NCBI RefSeq assembly: GCF_013409255.1
Contig: NZ_JACCAS010000002.1
Coordinates: 1,240,001-1,304,000 of the forward strand
Origin: Paraburkholderia bryophila
GTDB lineage: Bacteria > Pseudomonadota > Gammaproteobacteria > Burkholderiales > Burkholderiaceae
DNA length: 64,000 nt
Direction: 5' to 3'
A program made the position numbers and the translations under genes. The notes under the pieces are model-generated. The model was given only the letters and a program-made list of their open reading frames with translations, ran no database searches and was not told where the DNA came from. This document shows, in pieces, positions 44,331 to 52,735 of the stretch (its first letter is position 1; every line of letters starts with the position of its first letter).

Positions 44331-45962
44331 ATGAAGCGACGCTTGATGCAATGCCTGTCGGGAATGGCATTGATGGCTGCAGCCGCCAGTGCCACGGCCG
44401 ACGACGGCTTCACTATCACGCGTTTCGAGGTGGAGGGGAACAGTCTGCTGCCGGCTGACGAGGTGCAGCACCTGTTGCAACCCATGAGCGGACCTCACCG
44501 CGTCTACGGCGACATTCAGCACGCGCTCGAAGCGCTGGAAAGTGCCTATCGCAAAGCGGCCTACACGGCCGTGCAGGTCAGCGTGCCTGAGCAGGAGCTG
44601 ACCAGCGGCATCGTCAGAATCCAGGTGACCGAAAACCGCATCGGCAAGATTACCGTGACGGGCAACCGGCATTTCAGCGACAAGAATGTTCTCGCCGGGC
44701 TGCCGCCGCTGCGCAGCGGCCAGTCGCCGAACCTGCGCGCCATCTCTGAAGCCGTGCAACTGAGCAACGACAACCCGGCCAAGCAGGTCGGCGTGACGCT
44801 AAGCAGCGGCAACGAACCCGGCACGGTCGACGCCGAAGTCAAAGTGACAGACGAAAATCCGCTGCACGTGTTCGCGACGGTCGACAATTCCGGCGCGGCC
44901 TCCACCGGCCGCTGGCGCACCGGCGTCGCCATTCAGGACGCCAATCTGTTCGATCTCGATCAGGTCGGCACGCTGGCGTACACGACATCGCCCGATAGCC
45001 CGAGCGGCGTGCGGGTCAACGTCTACTCCGTGGGCTATCGGATTCCGCTGTATCGCCTCGGCGACAGCCTTGAATTTCTCTACGGCAAGTCCAGCATCAA
45101 CACACCGAGCTCGTCGCCGACGCTCGGCGGGCTGCTTGGCTTCACCGGCAAAGGCGACATCTACGGTTTCCGGTGGAACCACTTCTTCGCCCGCCGTGGC
45201 GAGACCACCAGCAAGCTGGTAGTCGGCCTCGACTACAAGAAAATCGATTCGACCTGCAACGTCAACGGAGTCGAGATCAGCACCGCCGGACCGACGCCGC
45301 CGGTCGCGTCGTGCGTGCCCTACACCACCGTGCCGCTCAGCCTGACGTATGTCAGTCAGACTCGCAGCATCGGACAAAGCATCGATTACGACCTCGGCAT
45401 CTCGCGCAATCTGGCGACCGGCTCGCAATACACCAACACCGACGGCCGCACCGATCGCTATTCGTATCTGACGCCGGGCAGCCGCGATACCGTCGACGGC
45501 TTCATGATCCTGCACGGCGACGCGTCGATCACCCGGAGCTTCGCCAACGATTGGCAGTGGCGTCTGGCCAGCTCCGCGCAGGCCACCAGAAATCCATTGG
45601 TGTCGTCGGAGCAGTTCGGTCTGGTCGGCATGTACGCCGTGCGCGGCTTCACCGAGCGCGCGGTGACCGCCGACAGCGGCGTGTTCTTCAATGCCGAGCT
45701 CTACACGCCGCAACTCGTCAGCGCAGGCAATCTGCGTCTACTGGCTTTCGTCGACTACGGGCATGGTCATAACAGCCATGTCGGCAGCAGCGGGATTCCG
45801 GCCAACCTGAACGTGTCGAGCATGGGGGTTGGCGCGCGCTACGTCTTTGGCCGCAACGTCAGCCTGCGGCTGGACGTTGCGCGAGTCGACGCGGCCGGCC
45901 ATTCACTCACCGAGAAGCGCGGCGACATTCATGCCGATGTCAGCGCGAGCCTGGGCTTTTGA
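44331..45962 (+). CDS. TpsB-type outer-membrane transporter (ShlB/FhaC/HecB family)
   Basis: This is a 543-aa outer-membrane pore for two-partner secretion. After a signal peptide (about 1-23, GMALMAAAASATA) comes a POTRA domain (about 27-100: FTITRFEVEGNSLLPADEVQ) and a second POTRA-like segment (ENRIGKITVTGNRHFSDKNV). A 16-strand beta-barrel fills the rest, ending in SASLGF with a terminal Phe, the outer-membrane insertion signal. The barrel motif VRGFTERAVTADSG is the family VRGF/Y loop. It is followed after one base by its exoprotein gene. Confidence 0.92.
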   Translation: MKRRLMQCLSGMALMAAAASATADDGFTITRFEVEGNSLLPADEVQHLLQPMSGPHRVYGDIQHALEALESAYRKAAYTAVQVSVPEQELTSGIVRIQVTENRIGKITVTGNRHFSDKNVLAGLPPLRSGQSPNLRAISEAVQLSNDNPAKQVGVTLSSGNEPGTVDAEVKVTDENPLHVFATVDNSGAASTGRWRTGVAIQDANLFDLDQVGTLAYTTSPDSPSGVRVNVYSVGYRIPLYRLGDSLEFLYGKSSINTPSSSPTLGGLLGFTGKGDIYGFRWNHFFARRGETTSKLVVGLDYKKIDSTCNVNGVEISTAGPTPPVASCVPYTTVPLSLTYVSQTRSIGQSIDYDLGISRNLATGSQYTNTDGRTDRYSYLTPGSRDTVDGFMILHGDASITRSFANDWQWRLASSAQATRNPLVSSEQFGLVGMYAVRGFTERAVTADSGVFFNAELYTPQLVSAGNLRLLAFVDYGHGHNSHVGSSGIPANLNVSSMGVGARYVFGRNVSLRLDVARVDAAGHSLTEKRGDIHADVSASLGF

Positions 45963-45963
45963 T

Positions 45964-48900
45964 ATGACAAGTCGAACTCAATTGAACAGACCGGCTGCCG
46001 ACGCCTCATCGGGTATTGAAGCACGCGTTCCCTCGCTGACAGCGCTAGCGCTCGCCGCCATTCTCGTGACGTGGAATATCCCATCGATGGCGGCAGCGCC
46101 CGCAGCCAATGCGTTGCCGACCGGCGGCACCGTGACCTACGGCACCGCCTCGATCACGCAAGCGGGCAACACGCTCAACATCAACCAGAGCAGCGGGTCG
46201 GCGATTGCGAGCTTCGGTACGTTCAGCATCGGCGCTAACGCAGTGGTCAACATCAACCAGCCAGGAGTGACCTCGTCGTTCCTCGCGAGAGTGACCGGTT
46301 CGGATCCTTCGCAGATCTACGGCCTGCTCAGGTCCAACGGCATGGTCGCGCTGATCAATCAGAACGGCATCCTGGTCGGCCCGTCCGGCGTGGTCGACGT
46401 ATCTCGGTTCATTGCCAGCACGCTCAACATCAGCGATAGCAATTTTCTGGCGGGACGGCTGACGTTCAATGCCGGCAGCGTGGCGGGCGGTGTCGAGAAT
46501 CAAGGCGTCATCAAGACGGCCAGCGGCGGCAGCGTCTATCTGGTCGGCGCCGACGTCAAGAACAGCGGCACGATCACCAGTTCGAACGGCGAGGTGCTGC
46601 TGGCCGCCGGACAGACCGTGCAACTGGTCGACACCGGTACGCCGGGTGTGACGGTCAACGTGACCGGCACCAGCGGCAACGTCACGAACCTCGGCAACAT
46701 CGCGGCGGAAGCGGGGACGATCGGCGCGGCGGCCGGCCTGATCAACAATAGCGGCACCCTCAACGCCAGCAGCGTGGTGAGTCAGGGTGGCCGGATCTTC
46801 CTGCGCGCCTCGCAAAACCTGACCACGACGGCAAGCTCCAGCATTACCGCGGACAGCGCGACCCAGGGCGGCAACGTCACGCTGTATTCGGACAAGATTG
46901 CGTATCTCGATGGCATGATCTCCGCAGTCGGCCATGCGGGACAAGGGGGCTACGTCGAGACCTCGGGCAAGCAGTCGCTCGACGTCGTGAAGCTACCGAC
47001 GGTCGGCACGGGTGGCGAGTGGTACATCGATCCGTTTTCTCTCGACGTGGTGGCGGGGAGCGACAACAATGTGACCACCACAGGTAGCGCGATCACCTCT
47101 GTGGGTTCGGGCTCCACCATCCAGGCGAGCACGGTGGCGAGCATGCTCAACAGCGGCGCCAACGTCGTCCTCGCCGCGGGCGCCGACGGCACAGCGGTCG
47201 GCGGCGACATCACGGTGAGCGCCGCCATCAACAAAACCAGCGGCTCTGCGGCGTCCCTGACGCTGAACGCCGACGGCAACATCAACATCAACGCCAATAT
47301 CACCAGCACGTCGAACACGCTCGGCCTGAACCTCAACACCAACGTCAACGGCATTGAAAGCGGCACCCACACCGTGACGGTCAGCAATGCCACGTTGGGC
47401 CTCAACGGCGGGGCGCTGACCGTGAGCGACGGCAGCGGCAATGTCGGCAACGGCAATCTGGTGGTGGGCAGCGGCGGTACGTTATCGCTGAATAACGCCG
47501 CCCTGAGCGCCGGCTCGTTCGTCAACACCGGAACGGCCACGTTCGCCAACGTGACGGGATCGATCGGCAACGTCAACAATCAGGGCAGCCTGTCGATCAC
47601 CTCGGGCAGTGCCCTGAACGGCGAGACACTCGTCAATACCGGCAATCTCGCGCTGAGCAGCGCAACCCTGGGTTTCGGCACGTTCACCAACGACACCGGC
47701 GGACAACTCTCCGGCAACGGCACGATTTCGGTGGCGTCCGGCACGGGCGTCCTGCTCAACAACGGCACCGTCTCGCCCGGCGGCGACGGCACGATCGGTT
47801 CGCTGTCTATTACCGGCGGCTATAGTCAGAGTTCGAGCGGCACGCTGCTGATCGACGTCGCCAGTGCCAGCAGCTACGACACGCTCAACTATTCCGCGAC
47901 GTCCCTCTCGCTGGGCGGGACGCTGCAAACCAATCTGCTGGGTGGCTATGTCCCGACGTTGGGGACGACCTTTGCCGTTATTTCAGGTCCTGTGAGTAGT
48001 ACCGCGCCCGGTGTATTTCGTCATGTCCTCGGTAACGTGATCGACAGCAGCGGCGCGCTGGAAATGATCAAACCGGTTTACAACAGCGCCGGGCCGGGTT
48101 TGTCGCTGGCGATGGCGGGATCGGAGACCATCACTTATACGGGCGCCGCCGAGAGTCTGTGGGGCAACACGTTTTTCTGGTCCACCGGTTACTTCCCGAC
48201 CGCCATTGACAACGTCATCGTGGCGGCTGGCGGACGGCTGGCGCATGGCACCTACGACGGCGTCGATACCGTCAACAGCATCACATTCAACACCGGTTCG
48301 AATCTGTACCTGTCCGGCGGTACGCTGAACGTGACCAACATCCGCGGCAATGGCAGCGTGGCTGCCGGCGGCGGCGTGCTGGGTTATACCGGCATCGTGA
48401 ATCTGGGTGCGCTGTCGTTGACCAACGGCGGGAGCGTCGTCGGCAGCGGCAGCGGTTCGCAACTCAACGTGACCGGCAGCTTTGCGCAAAACGGCGGCTC
48501 GATCTCGACCAGCGGCGATATGTCTGTGACGCAGAGTACCGGCGACCTGGTGGTCGGCGACATCACCGCGCGCAACCTGACATTGAACGCAGCAAGCGGC
48601 GTGGTAGCGCAACAAACCTCTCCGCTGCACGTCACGCAACAGTTGAGCACGTCGTCCGCCAACGGCACGACGCTGACGCTTGCAGGCAATCAGATCGCCG
48701 GTATTTCCGCCAGCAATACCGGTGCCGGCGATATCGCGATCGTCGATAACCTCAACACGTCGGACGCCAGCGCGGTGAACGTCAGCCGCGTCACGAATGC
48801 CGGGGGCAATGTCAGCGTCAACAACACGGGGGCGATGATCGTCGGCGTAGGCGGTGTCAATGCGACCGGCGGCATCGTTCTGTCCGTCGCCAACACCAAC

Positions 48901-49467
48901 GCGCCGACCGACAATCTCACCCTCGACGGCGTGCTCACCTCCGCGGGGATGAACATCAATTCGTCCGCCGGCAACAACATCGCGGTCAATGCGAACGTGG
49001 CGACATCGGCGCCTGGGTTGGCCACCTTCACGGTCGTCAATGGCCGCGTGACGTATGCGCCTGGCGTCAGTATCTCGGACGCCAGTGGCACGGTCGTGCC
49101 GGTGGCGGTTGTGACTCCGCCCGTCGTAACGCCGCCGGTTGTGACGCCGCCTGTCGTGACGCCTGTCGCGCCCGTGAACCCAGCGTCGCCTGCCACGCCC
49201 CCCACTTCTGCGTCCTCGCAAACGGTGGCATCCGCCGTTACGCAAGCGGTCACGCCAACATCGAATGCTGTCGTTCAAGCTGTGACGTCGACACAGAACG
49301 TCGGCGCGACGGTCGTACCGACTACACAGCCGACTAGCGCCAGCAGTACGTCCGCCGCCGAAACCATGACGGTGGGTGGGGACCCGGGCACGTTCGGCGG
49401 GTCCGACACGACGACAGGTTCGAGCCAAAGCACCAGCAAAGCCGCCACCAAAATGTATTGCAACTGA
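45964..49467 (+). CDS. TpsA-type filamentous-hemagglutinin-like exoprotein
   Basis: This is a 1167-aa secreted beta-helix protein. It has an extended N-terminal signal (hydrophobic part TALALAAILVTWNIPSMAAA at about 26-46), then the TPS secretion domain (about 50-300) with GSAIASFGTFSIGANAVVNI and NQNGILVGPSGVVDVSR, the NxNGI-type signature. The middle is made of Asn/Gly/Ser/Thr-rich beta repeats. The end is a proline-rich segment (four PVVTP units at 49108-49167), then a Ser/Thr region, and finally KMYCN with a lone Cys. I see no toxin or integrin-binding domain. It is coupled to TpsB by a one-base gap. Confidence 0.9.
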   Translation: MTSRTQLNRPAADASSGIEARVPSLTALALAAILVTWNIPSMAAAPAANALPTGGTVTYGTASITQAGNTLNINQSSGSAIASFGTFSIGANAVVNINQPGVTSSFLARVTGSDPSQIYGLLRSNGMVALINQNGILVGPSGVVDVSRFIASTLNISDSNFLAGRLTFNAGSVAGGVENQGVIKTASGGSVYLVGADVKNSGTITSSNGEVLLAAGQTVQLVDTGTPGVTVNVTGTSGNVTNLGNIAAEAGTIGAAAGLINNSGTLNASSVVSQGGRIFLRASQNLTTTASSSITADSATQGGNVTLYSDKIAYLDGMISAVGHAGQGGYVETSGKQSLDVVKLPTVGTGGEWYIDPFSLDVVAGSDNNVTTTGSAITSVGSGSTIQASTVASMLNSGANVVLAAGADGTAVGGDITVSAAINKTSGSAASLTLNADGNININANITSTSNTLGLNLNTNVNGIESGTHTVTVSNATLGLNGGALTVSDGSGNVGNGNLVVGSGGTLSLNNAALSAGSFVNTGTATFANVTGSIGNVNNQGSLSITSGSALNGETLVNTGNLALSSATLGFGTFTNDTGGQLSGNGTISVASGTGVLLNNGTVSPGGDGTIGSLSITGGYSQSSSGTLLIDVASASSYDTLNYSATSLSLGGTLQTNLLGGYVPTLGTTFAVISGPVSSTAPGVFRHVLGNVIDSSGALEMIKPVYNSAGPGLSLAMAGSETITYTGAAESLWGNTFFWSTGYFPTAIDNVIVAAGGRLAHGTYDGVDTVNSITFNTGSNLYLSGGTLNVTNIRGNGSVAAGGGVLGYTGIVNLGALSLTNGGSVVGSGSGSQLNVTGSFAQNGGSISTSGDMSVTQSTGDLVVGDITARNLTLNAASGVVAQQTSPLHVTQQLSTSSANGTTLTLAGNQIAGISASNTGAGDIAIVDNLNTSDASAVNVSRVTNAGGNVSVNNTGAMIVGVGGVNATGGIVLSVANTNAPTDNLTLDGVLTSAGMNINSSAGNNIAVNANVATSAPGLATFTVVNGRVTYAPGVSISDASGTVVPVAVVTPPVVTPPVVTPPVVTPVAPVNPASPATPPTSASSQTVASAVTQAVTPTSNAVVQAVTSTQNVGATVVPTTQPTSASSTSAAETMTVGGDPGTFGGSDTTTGSSQSTSKAATKMYCN
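49108..49167 (+). repeat. Tandem 15-base repeat encoding VVTPP in the exoprotein
   Basis: Four tandem 15-base units (49108, 49123, 49138, 49153) encode VVTPP, VVTPP, VVTPP and VVTPV. Units differ at third positions, so the repeat is old rather than a recent slippage. It forms a stiff proline-rich linker before the Ser/Thr-rich end of the exoprotein. Confidence 0.8.
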
Positions 49468-49477
49468 CATCCCGGCC

Positions 49478-50248
49478 ATGAAACAGACCATCAAGCAAAT
49501 CCATCGGCATGGCCCTACGATGTTCCGGCTCTCGCGGCAATGCCTGTTTCTGCTGGCTACGCTGGGCGGCAGCAGCGTGGCCTACGCGCAGGCGGTGGGG
49601 ACAGTGACCCATCTGTCCGGCGTGCTGACAGTGAAACACGCCGACGGCAGCACCGCGCTGCTCGCGATCAAGTCGTCGATCGCGCAGGGCGACACACTGG
49701 TCACCGAGGCGAACACGTACACCCGGGTCAAGTTTGTCGATAACGGCGAGATGGCGTTGCGGCCGTCTTCGCAGGTGGCCGTCAAAAGTTATGTGTACGA
49801 CGTGGATCGCCCGGAGAACGACCGTGTAGCGATCCAACTGATTAGCGGCGGACTGCGCTCGGTCACCGGGCTGATCGGCAAGCGCAACCATGATGCGGTG
49901 AGCTTCGACACACCGACGGGCGCTATCGCTGTACGCGGCACCAACTTCGGCGCCATGTTTTGTCAGAACGATTGCGGCGGCGTACCGACACCGAACGGGG
50001 CTACGCCGCAGAATGGTCTTTATGTCGACGTGTCGCAAGGCGCCGTGATGGTCGCCAATTCGGGCGGCCAGCAGGTCTTTCAGGTCGGCCAGTTCGGCTA
50101 TGTGGCGAGCGCGACGACGCCGCCTGTGGTGCTGCCGCCGTCACAAGGCATACCGGTTACGATGCCGTTGTCGATCAGCAAGAATGCCCCGGCGGCGGGT
50201 AGTACGGCCGGCGGTGCGGCGGGTGGAGTGGATTGTGTGGTGCAGTGA
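49478..50248 (+). CDS. Exported FecR-domain protein of the secretion locus
   Basis: This is a 256-aa exported protein. The signal segment (FRLSRQCLFLLATLGGSSVA) ends near AYAQA, and the FecR domain follows (about 40-190): GTVTHLSGVLTVKHADGSTA, IAQGDTLVTEANTYTRVKFV, GEMALRPSSQVAVKSY and TPTGAIAVRGTNF. Two Cys in CQNDC and one in the final VDCVVQ are notable. FecR domains in free-standing exported proteins are beta-rich binding modules, distinct from the iron sensor. It lies 10 bases after the exoprotein gene; ATG 49520 is an alternative start. Confidence 0.83.
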   Translation: MKQTIKQIHRHGPTMFRLSRQCLFLLATLGGSSVAYAQAVGTVTHLSGVLTVKHADGSTALLAIKSSIAQGDTLVTEANTYTRVKFVDNGEMALRPSSQVAVKSYVYDVDRPENDRVAIQLISGGLRSVTGLIGKRNHDAVSFDTPTGAIAVRGTNFGAMFCQNDCGGVPTPNGATPQNGLYVDVSQGAVMVANSGGQQVFQVGQFGYVASATTPPVVLPPSQGIPVTMPLSISKNAPAAGSTAGGAAGGVDCVVQ

Positions 50249-50284
50249 GGCATGCCCGCAAAAGACAGCGAACCCTCGCGCCAT

Positions 50285-51208
50285 CTAGCCTGACGCCCCA
50301 TGTTCCGCCTGATCGAAAAGGTTGGAATTGAAATCGCACGTTTGCGCGGCCAATCTCGCCACGGCTGAGCTTAGCGACTGTACCTGGTCACCTCGATGCA
50401 TCGCGATGTACTTGATGGGTGGCAGCGCGGGCCGCGTGCGCACCTCAACGAGTGCGCGTCGTTCAAGCATGCGCGACAGGCACGCCTTGGGCAAATAGCT
50501 GACGCCGAGCCCAGAAAGCGTCAGGCCAATCTGTGCGACCAGGCTATTGCTTGCCAGCACCTTCTGCAACGCGACGCCCTGCTCTTGCAGGAAGCGGCTG
50601 TAGACGTAGCCCGTGCCGGACAACCCGCCTTGCAGGATCAGCGGGAATTTTCCAATCTCCGAGAGCGGTATCGCGGTCTTCTTCGGCGCGAGACTCGCCG
50701 CGCACATCCATGCATTGTCGACCTGACCGACGGGTGTGGTCGCATACGGCTCCGCCTCATTCGTTTGCGGCACGATGATCACGTCGACCGTGGCCGCGCC
50801 GAGCCGTTCGCGCAAGGTTGCGTTCAGGTCGACCTCCGCTTCGACCTGAACCTTCGGATACTCGTGCTGAATCGCCGCGATCAGACGCGGAAGCCAGGTG
50901 AGCGCCGTGAGTTCCGTTACACCAATGCGGATCTGCCGCACCAGCGATTCTTTCGAACTCATACGATCGACGACCTGGTCACGACGCTCCAGCAACTCCT
51001 TCGCATGATCGAGCAACTCCGCGCCTTTCTCCGTGAGACGCGCGGAGCGATACGTGCGGTCGAAGATCGCCAGACCAAACGCACGTTCAAGTTCCTGAAC
51101 GCGTTTGGAGACGGCAGACTGCGTCGTGTTAAGACGGACCGCAGCGGCTTCGAACGAGCCGAGTTGAACGATCCAGTAAAGCGCTTCCATCTGTTTGAAA
51201 GTCAGCAT
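50285..51208 (-). CDS. LysR-family regulator, divergent from a symporter-aminotransferase operon
   Basis: This is a 307-aa LysR regulator. The HTH at 1-60 reads MLTFKQMEALYWIVQLGSFE and TTQSAVSKRVQELERAFGLA. The effector domain (about 90-290) has IRIGVTELTALTWLPRLIAA and TLSGLGVSYLPKACLSRMLE. I chose ATG 51208; the upstream open frame runs into the neighbouring operon and is shadow. It is transcribed away from the symporter gene at 51380, whose control region holds an inverted repeat at 51231-51262, so it likely activates that operon. Confidence 0.88.
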   Translation of the reverse strand: MLTFKQMEALYWIVQLGSFEAAAVRLNTTQSAVSKRVQELERAFGLAIFDRTYRSARLTEKGAELLDHAKELLERRDQVVDRMSSKESLVRQIRIGVTELTALTWLPRLIAAIQHEYPKVQVEAEVDLNATLRERLGAATVDVIIVPQTNEAEPYATTPVGQVDNAWMCAASLAPKKTAIPLSEIGKFPLILQGGLSGTGYVYSRFLQEQGVALQKVLASNSLVAQIGLTLSGLGVSYLPKACLSRMLERRALVEVRTRPALPPIKYIAMHRGDQVQSLSSAVARLAAQTCDFNSNLFDQAEHGASG

Positions 51209-51230
51209 GTCGTGCTCGAACCATGAATTT

Positions 51231-51262
51231 AAGCGATAGTTTCTCATAGAAAAAAATCGCTT
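51231..51262. promoter_or_regulatory. Inverted repeat in the LysR/symporter divergent region
   Basis: AAGCGAT (51231-51237) and ATCGCTT (51256-51262) form a perfect 7-bp repeat with an 18-base AT-rich spacer, just outside the LysR start. A run of T follows the second arm. It may be a regulator binding site, or less likely a terminator hairpin; no test is possible here. Confidence 0.45.
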
Positions 51263-51379
51263 TTTTTGCTTCTTTTGACTACTTAAGGTGTGGTCATCGA
51301 GCTTCCAACCGCGCTCGATCGAGGCCGCGCTCGCTAGAAGGCGCCCCGTCCACATCGTCGGTTCGCTTCTGGAGGACGC

Positions 51380-52705
51380 ATGGATTCCACTATTGAAACA
51401 GCTCCCGCCGAGCACACGGCACGCAAGCCGCGTGTTGGGCTTGCCTGGCAGATTCTGATTGGGCTCATCGTCGGCATTGTGGTGGGCGTTGTGTTGAATC
51501 ATTTTCCGCAGCAACGCGAATCTGTCGTCACGGGTCTTTTGCAGCCCGCCGGAGACATCTTTATTCGTCTTATCAAAATGGTCGTCGTGCCGATCGTGTT
51601 CACGAGCATGGTCGTCGGGATCGCCGGCGTTGGCGACGGTCGTTCGCTCGGGCGGATCGGTCTCAAGACCTTGATCTATTTCGAAGTCGTCACGACGATT
51701 GCCATCGTGCTCGGCCTTGTGCTCGGCAATGTCTTGCAGCCCGGCACCGGCACCGATATGTCCCAGCTCGGTCATACCGACATCGCACGATTTCAGCAGA
51801 CCTCGCAGCAAACGCAGGGACATCACGGCTTCATGGCGCTGCTGCTCAACATCATTCCCGACAACATCATTACGTCGATGGGACGCGGGGACCTGCTGCC
51901 CGTGATCTTCTTCTCCGTTCTGTTCGGCCTTGGTTTGCAGTCGGTGCCGGAGGAATATAGAAAACCCGTACTCGCCACCTTCAAAGGCATCGGCGACACG
52001 ATGTTCAAGGTCACCGCCATGGTGATGCGTTATGCGCCGATCGGCGTGTGTGCGCTGATTGCGGTGACGGTCGCGAGCTTCGGCTTCGGCTCGCTGCTGC
52101 CGCTAATCAAACTGGTGGCCGTCACCTATCTCGCGATCATCCTGTTCGTGGTCTTCGTGCTGGGCGTCACGGCGCGCATCTTCGGCTTCAACCTCTTCAC
52201 GCTGCTCAAGGTTATCAAGGACGAGTTGATTATCGCGTTCTCGACTTGCAGTTCGGCGACCGTACTGCCGCAGTTGATGCAGAAAATGGAAGACTTCGGC
52301 GTACCCAAAAGCATTACCACCTTCGTGGTGCCCACGGGATACACGTTCAATCTCGACGGTGCATCCATCTATCTGGGAATCGGTACGCTGTTCGTCGCTC
52401 AACTCTACGGTGTGCACCTGGGTTTGCAAGAGCAATTCGTGCTGGTTTTGACCATGGTAGTCACCTCGAAGGGGGCGGCGGGTGTCCCTGGCTTCATGTT
52501 CGTCATCCTCCTGACTACGCTCGCCAGCGCCGGCCTCCCCCTTGAAGGACTTGCGTTCATCGCCGGTGTGGATCGCATCATGGACATGGGACGTACCGCG
52601 TTGAACGTGGTCGGCAATGCGCTCGCGCCACTCGTCATCGCCAGGTGGGAAGGACAGTACGACGCGGAGAAAGGCAAAGCCTATCTGGCGTCGCTGGACG
52701 CTTGA
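51380..52705 (+). CDS. Dicarboxylate/glutamate:cation symporter (DAACS family)
   Basis: This is a 441-aa transporter of the DctA/GltP family with eight helices and two re-entrant hairpins. Family signatures: FIRLIKMVVVPIVFTSMVVG, the hairpin-1 STCSSATVLPQLM (serine-rich), and GYTFNLDGASIYLGIGTLFV (NMDGT-like motif, here NLDGA). LEGLAFIAGVDRIMDMGRTA and NVVGNALAPLVIARW carry the Asp and Asn substrate residues. It is preceded by TGGAGGAC and by a LysR gene. It is 30 bases from the next gene, a class V aminotransferase, so the substrate is more likely an amino acid than plain succinate. Confidence 0.9.
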   Translation: MDSTIETAPAEHTARKPRVGLAWQILIGLIVGIVVGVVLNHFPQQRESVVTGLLQPAGDIFIRLIKMVVVPIVFTSMVVGIAGVGDGRSLGRIGLKTLIYFEVVTTIAIVLGLVLGNVLQPGTGTDMSQLGHTDIARFQQTSQQTQGHHGFMALLLNIIPDNIITSMGRGDLLPVIFFSVLFGLGLQSVPEEYRKPVLATFKGIGDTMFKVTAMVMRYAPIGVCALIAVTVASFGFGSLLPLIKLVAVTYLAIILFVVFVLGVTARIFGFNLFTLLKVIKDELIIAFSTCSSATVLPQLMQKMEDFGVPKSITTFVVPTGYTFNLDGASIYLGIGTLFVAQLYGVHLGLQEQFVLVLTMVVTSKGAAGVPGFMFVILLTTLASAGLPLEGLAFIAGVDRIMDMGRTALNVVGNALAPLVIARWEGQYDAEKGKAYLASLDA

Positions 52706-52735
52706 GTTTCGAACAACACGCAAGGAGCAGGTCAC

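Noticed and set aside
49108..49167. Tandem repeat considered as a CRISPR-like or phase-variable repeat
   Set aside because: The 15-base period keeps the reading frame and encodes a proline linker; there are no spacers and units are diverged.
47983..49494. 503-codon open frame antisense to the exoprotein gene
   Set aside because: It is the shadow of a high-GC gene: Arg/His/Gly-rich, no domain, no ribosome site, while the plus strand has a clear secretion domain.
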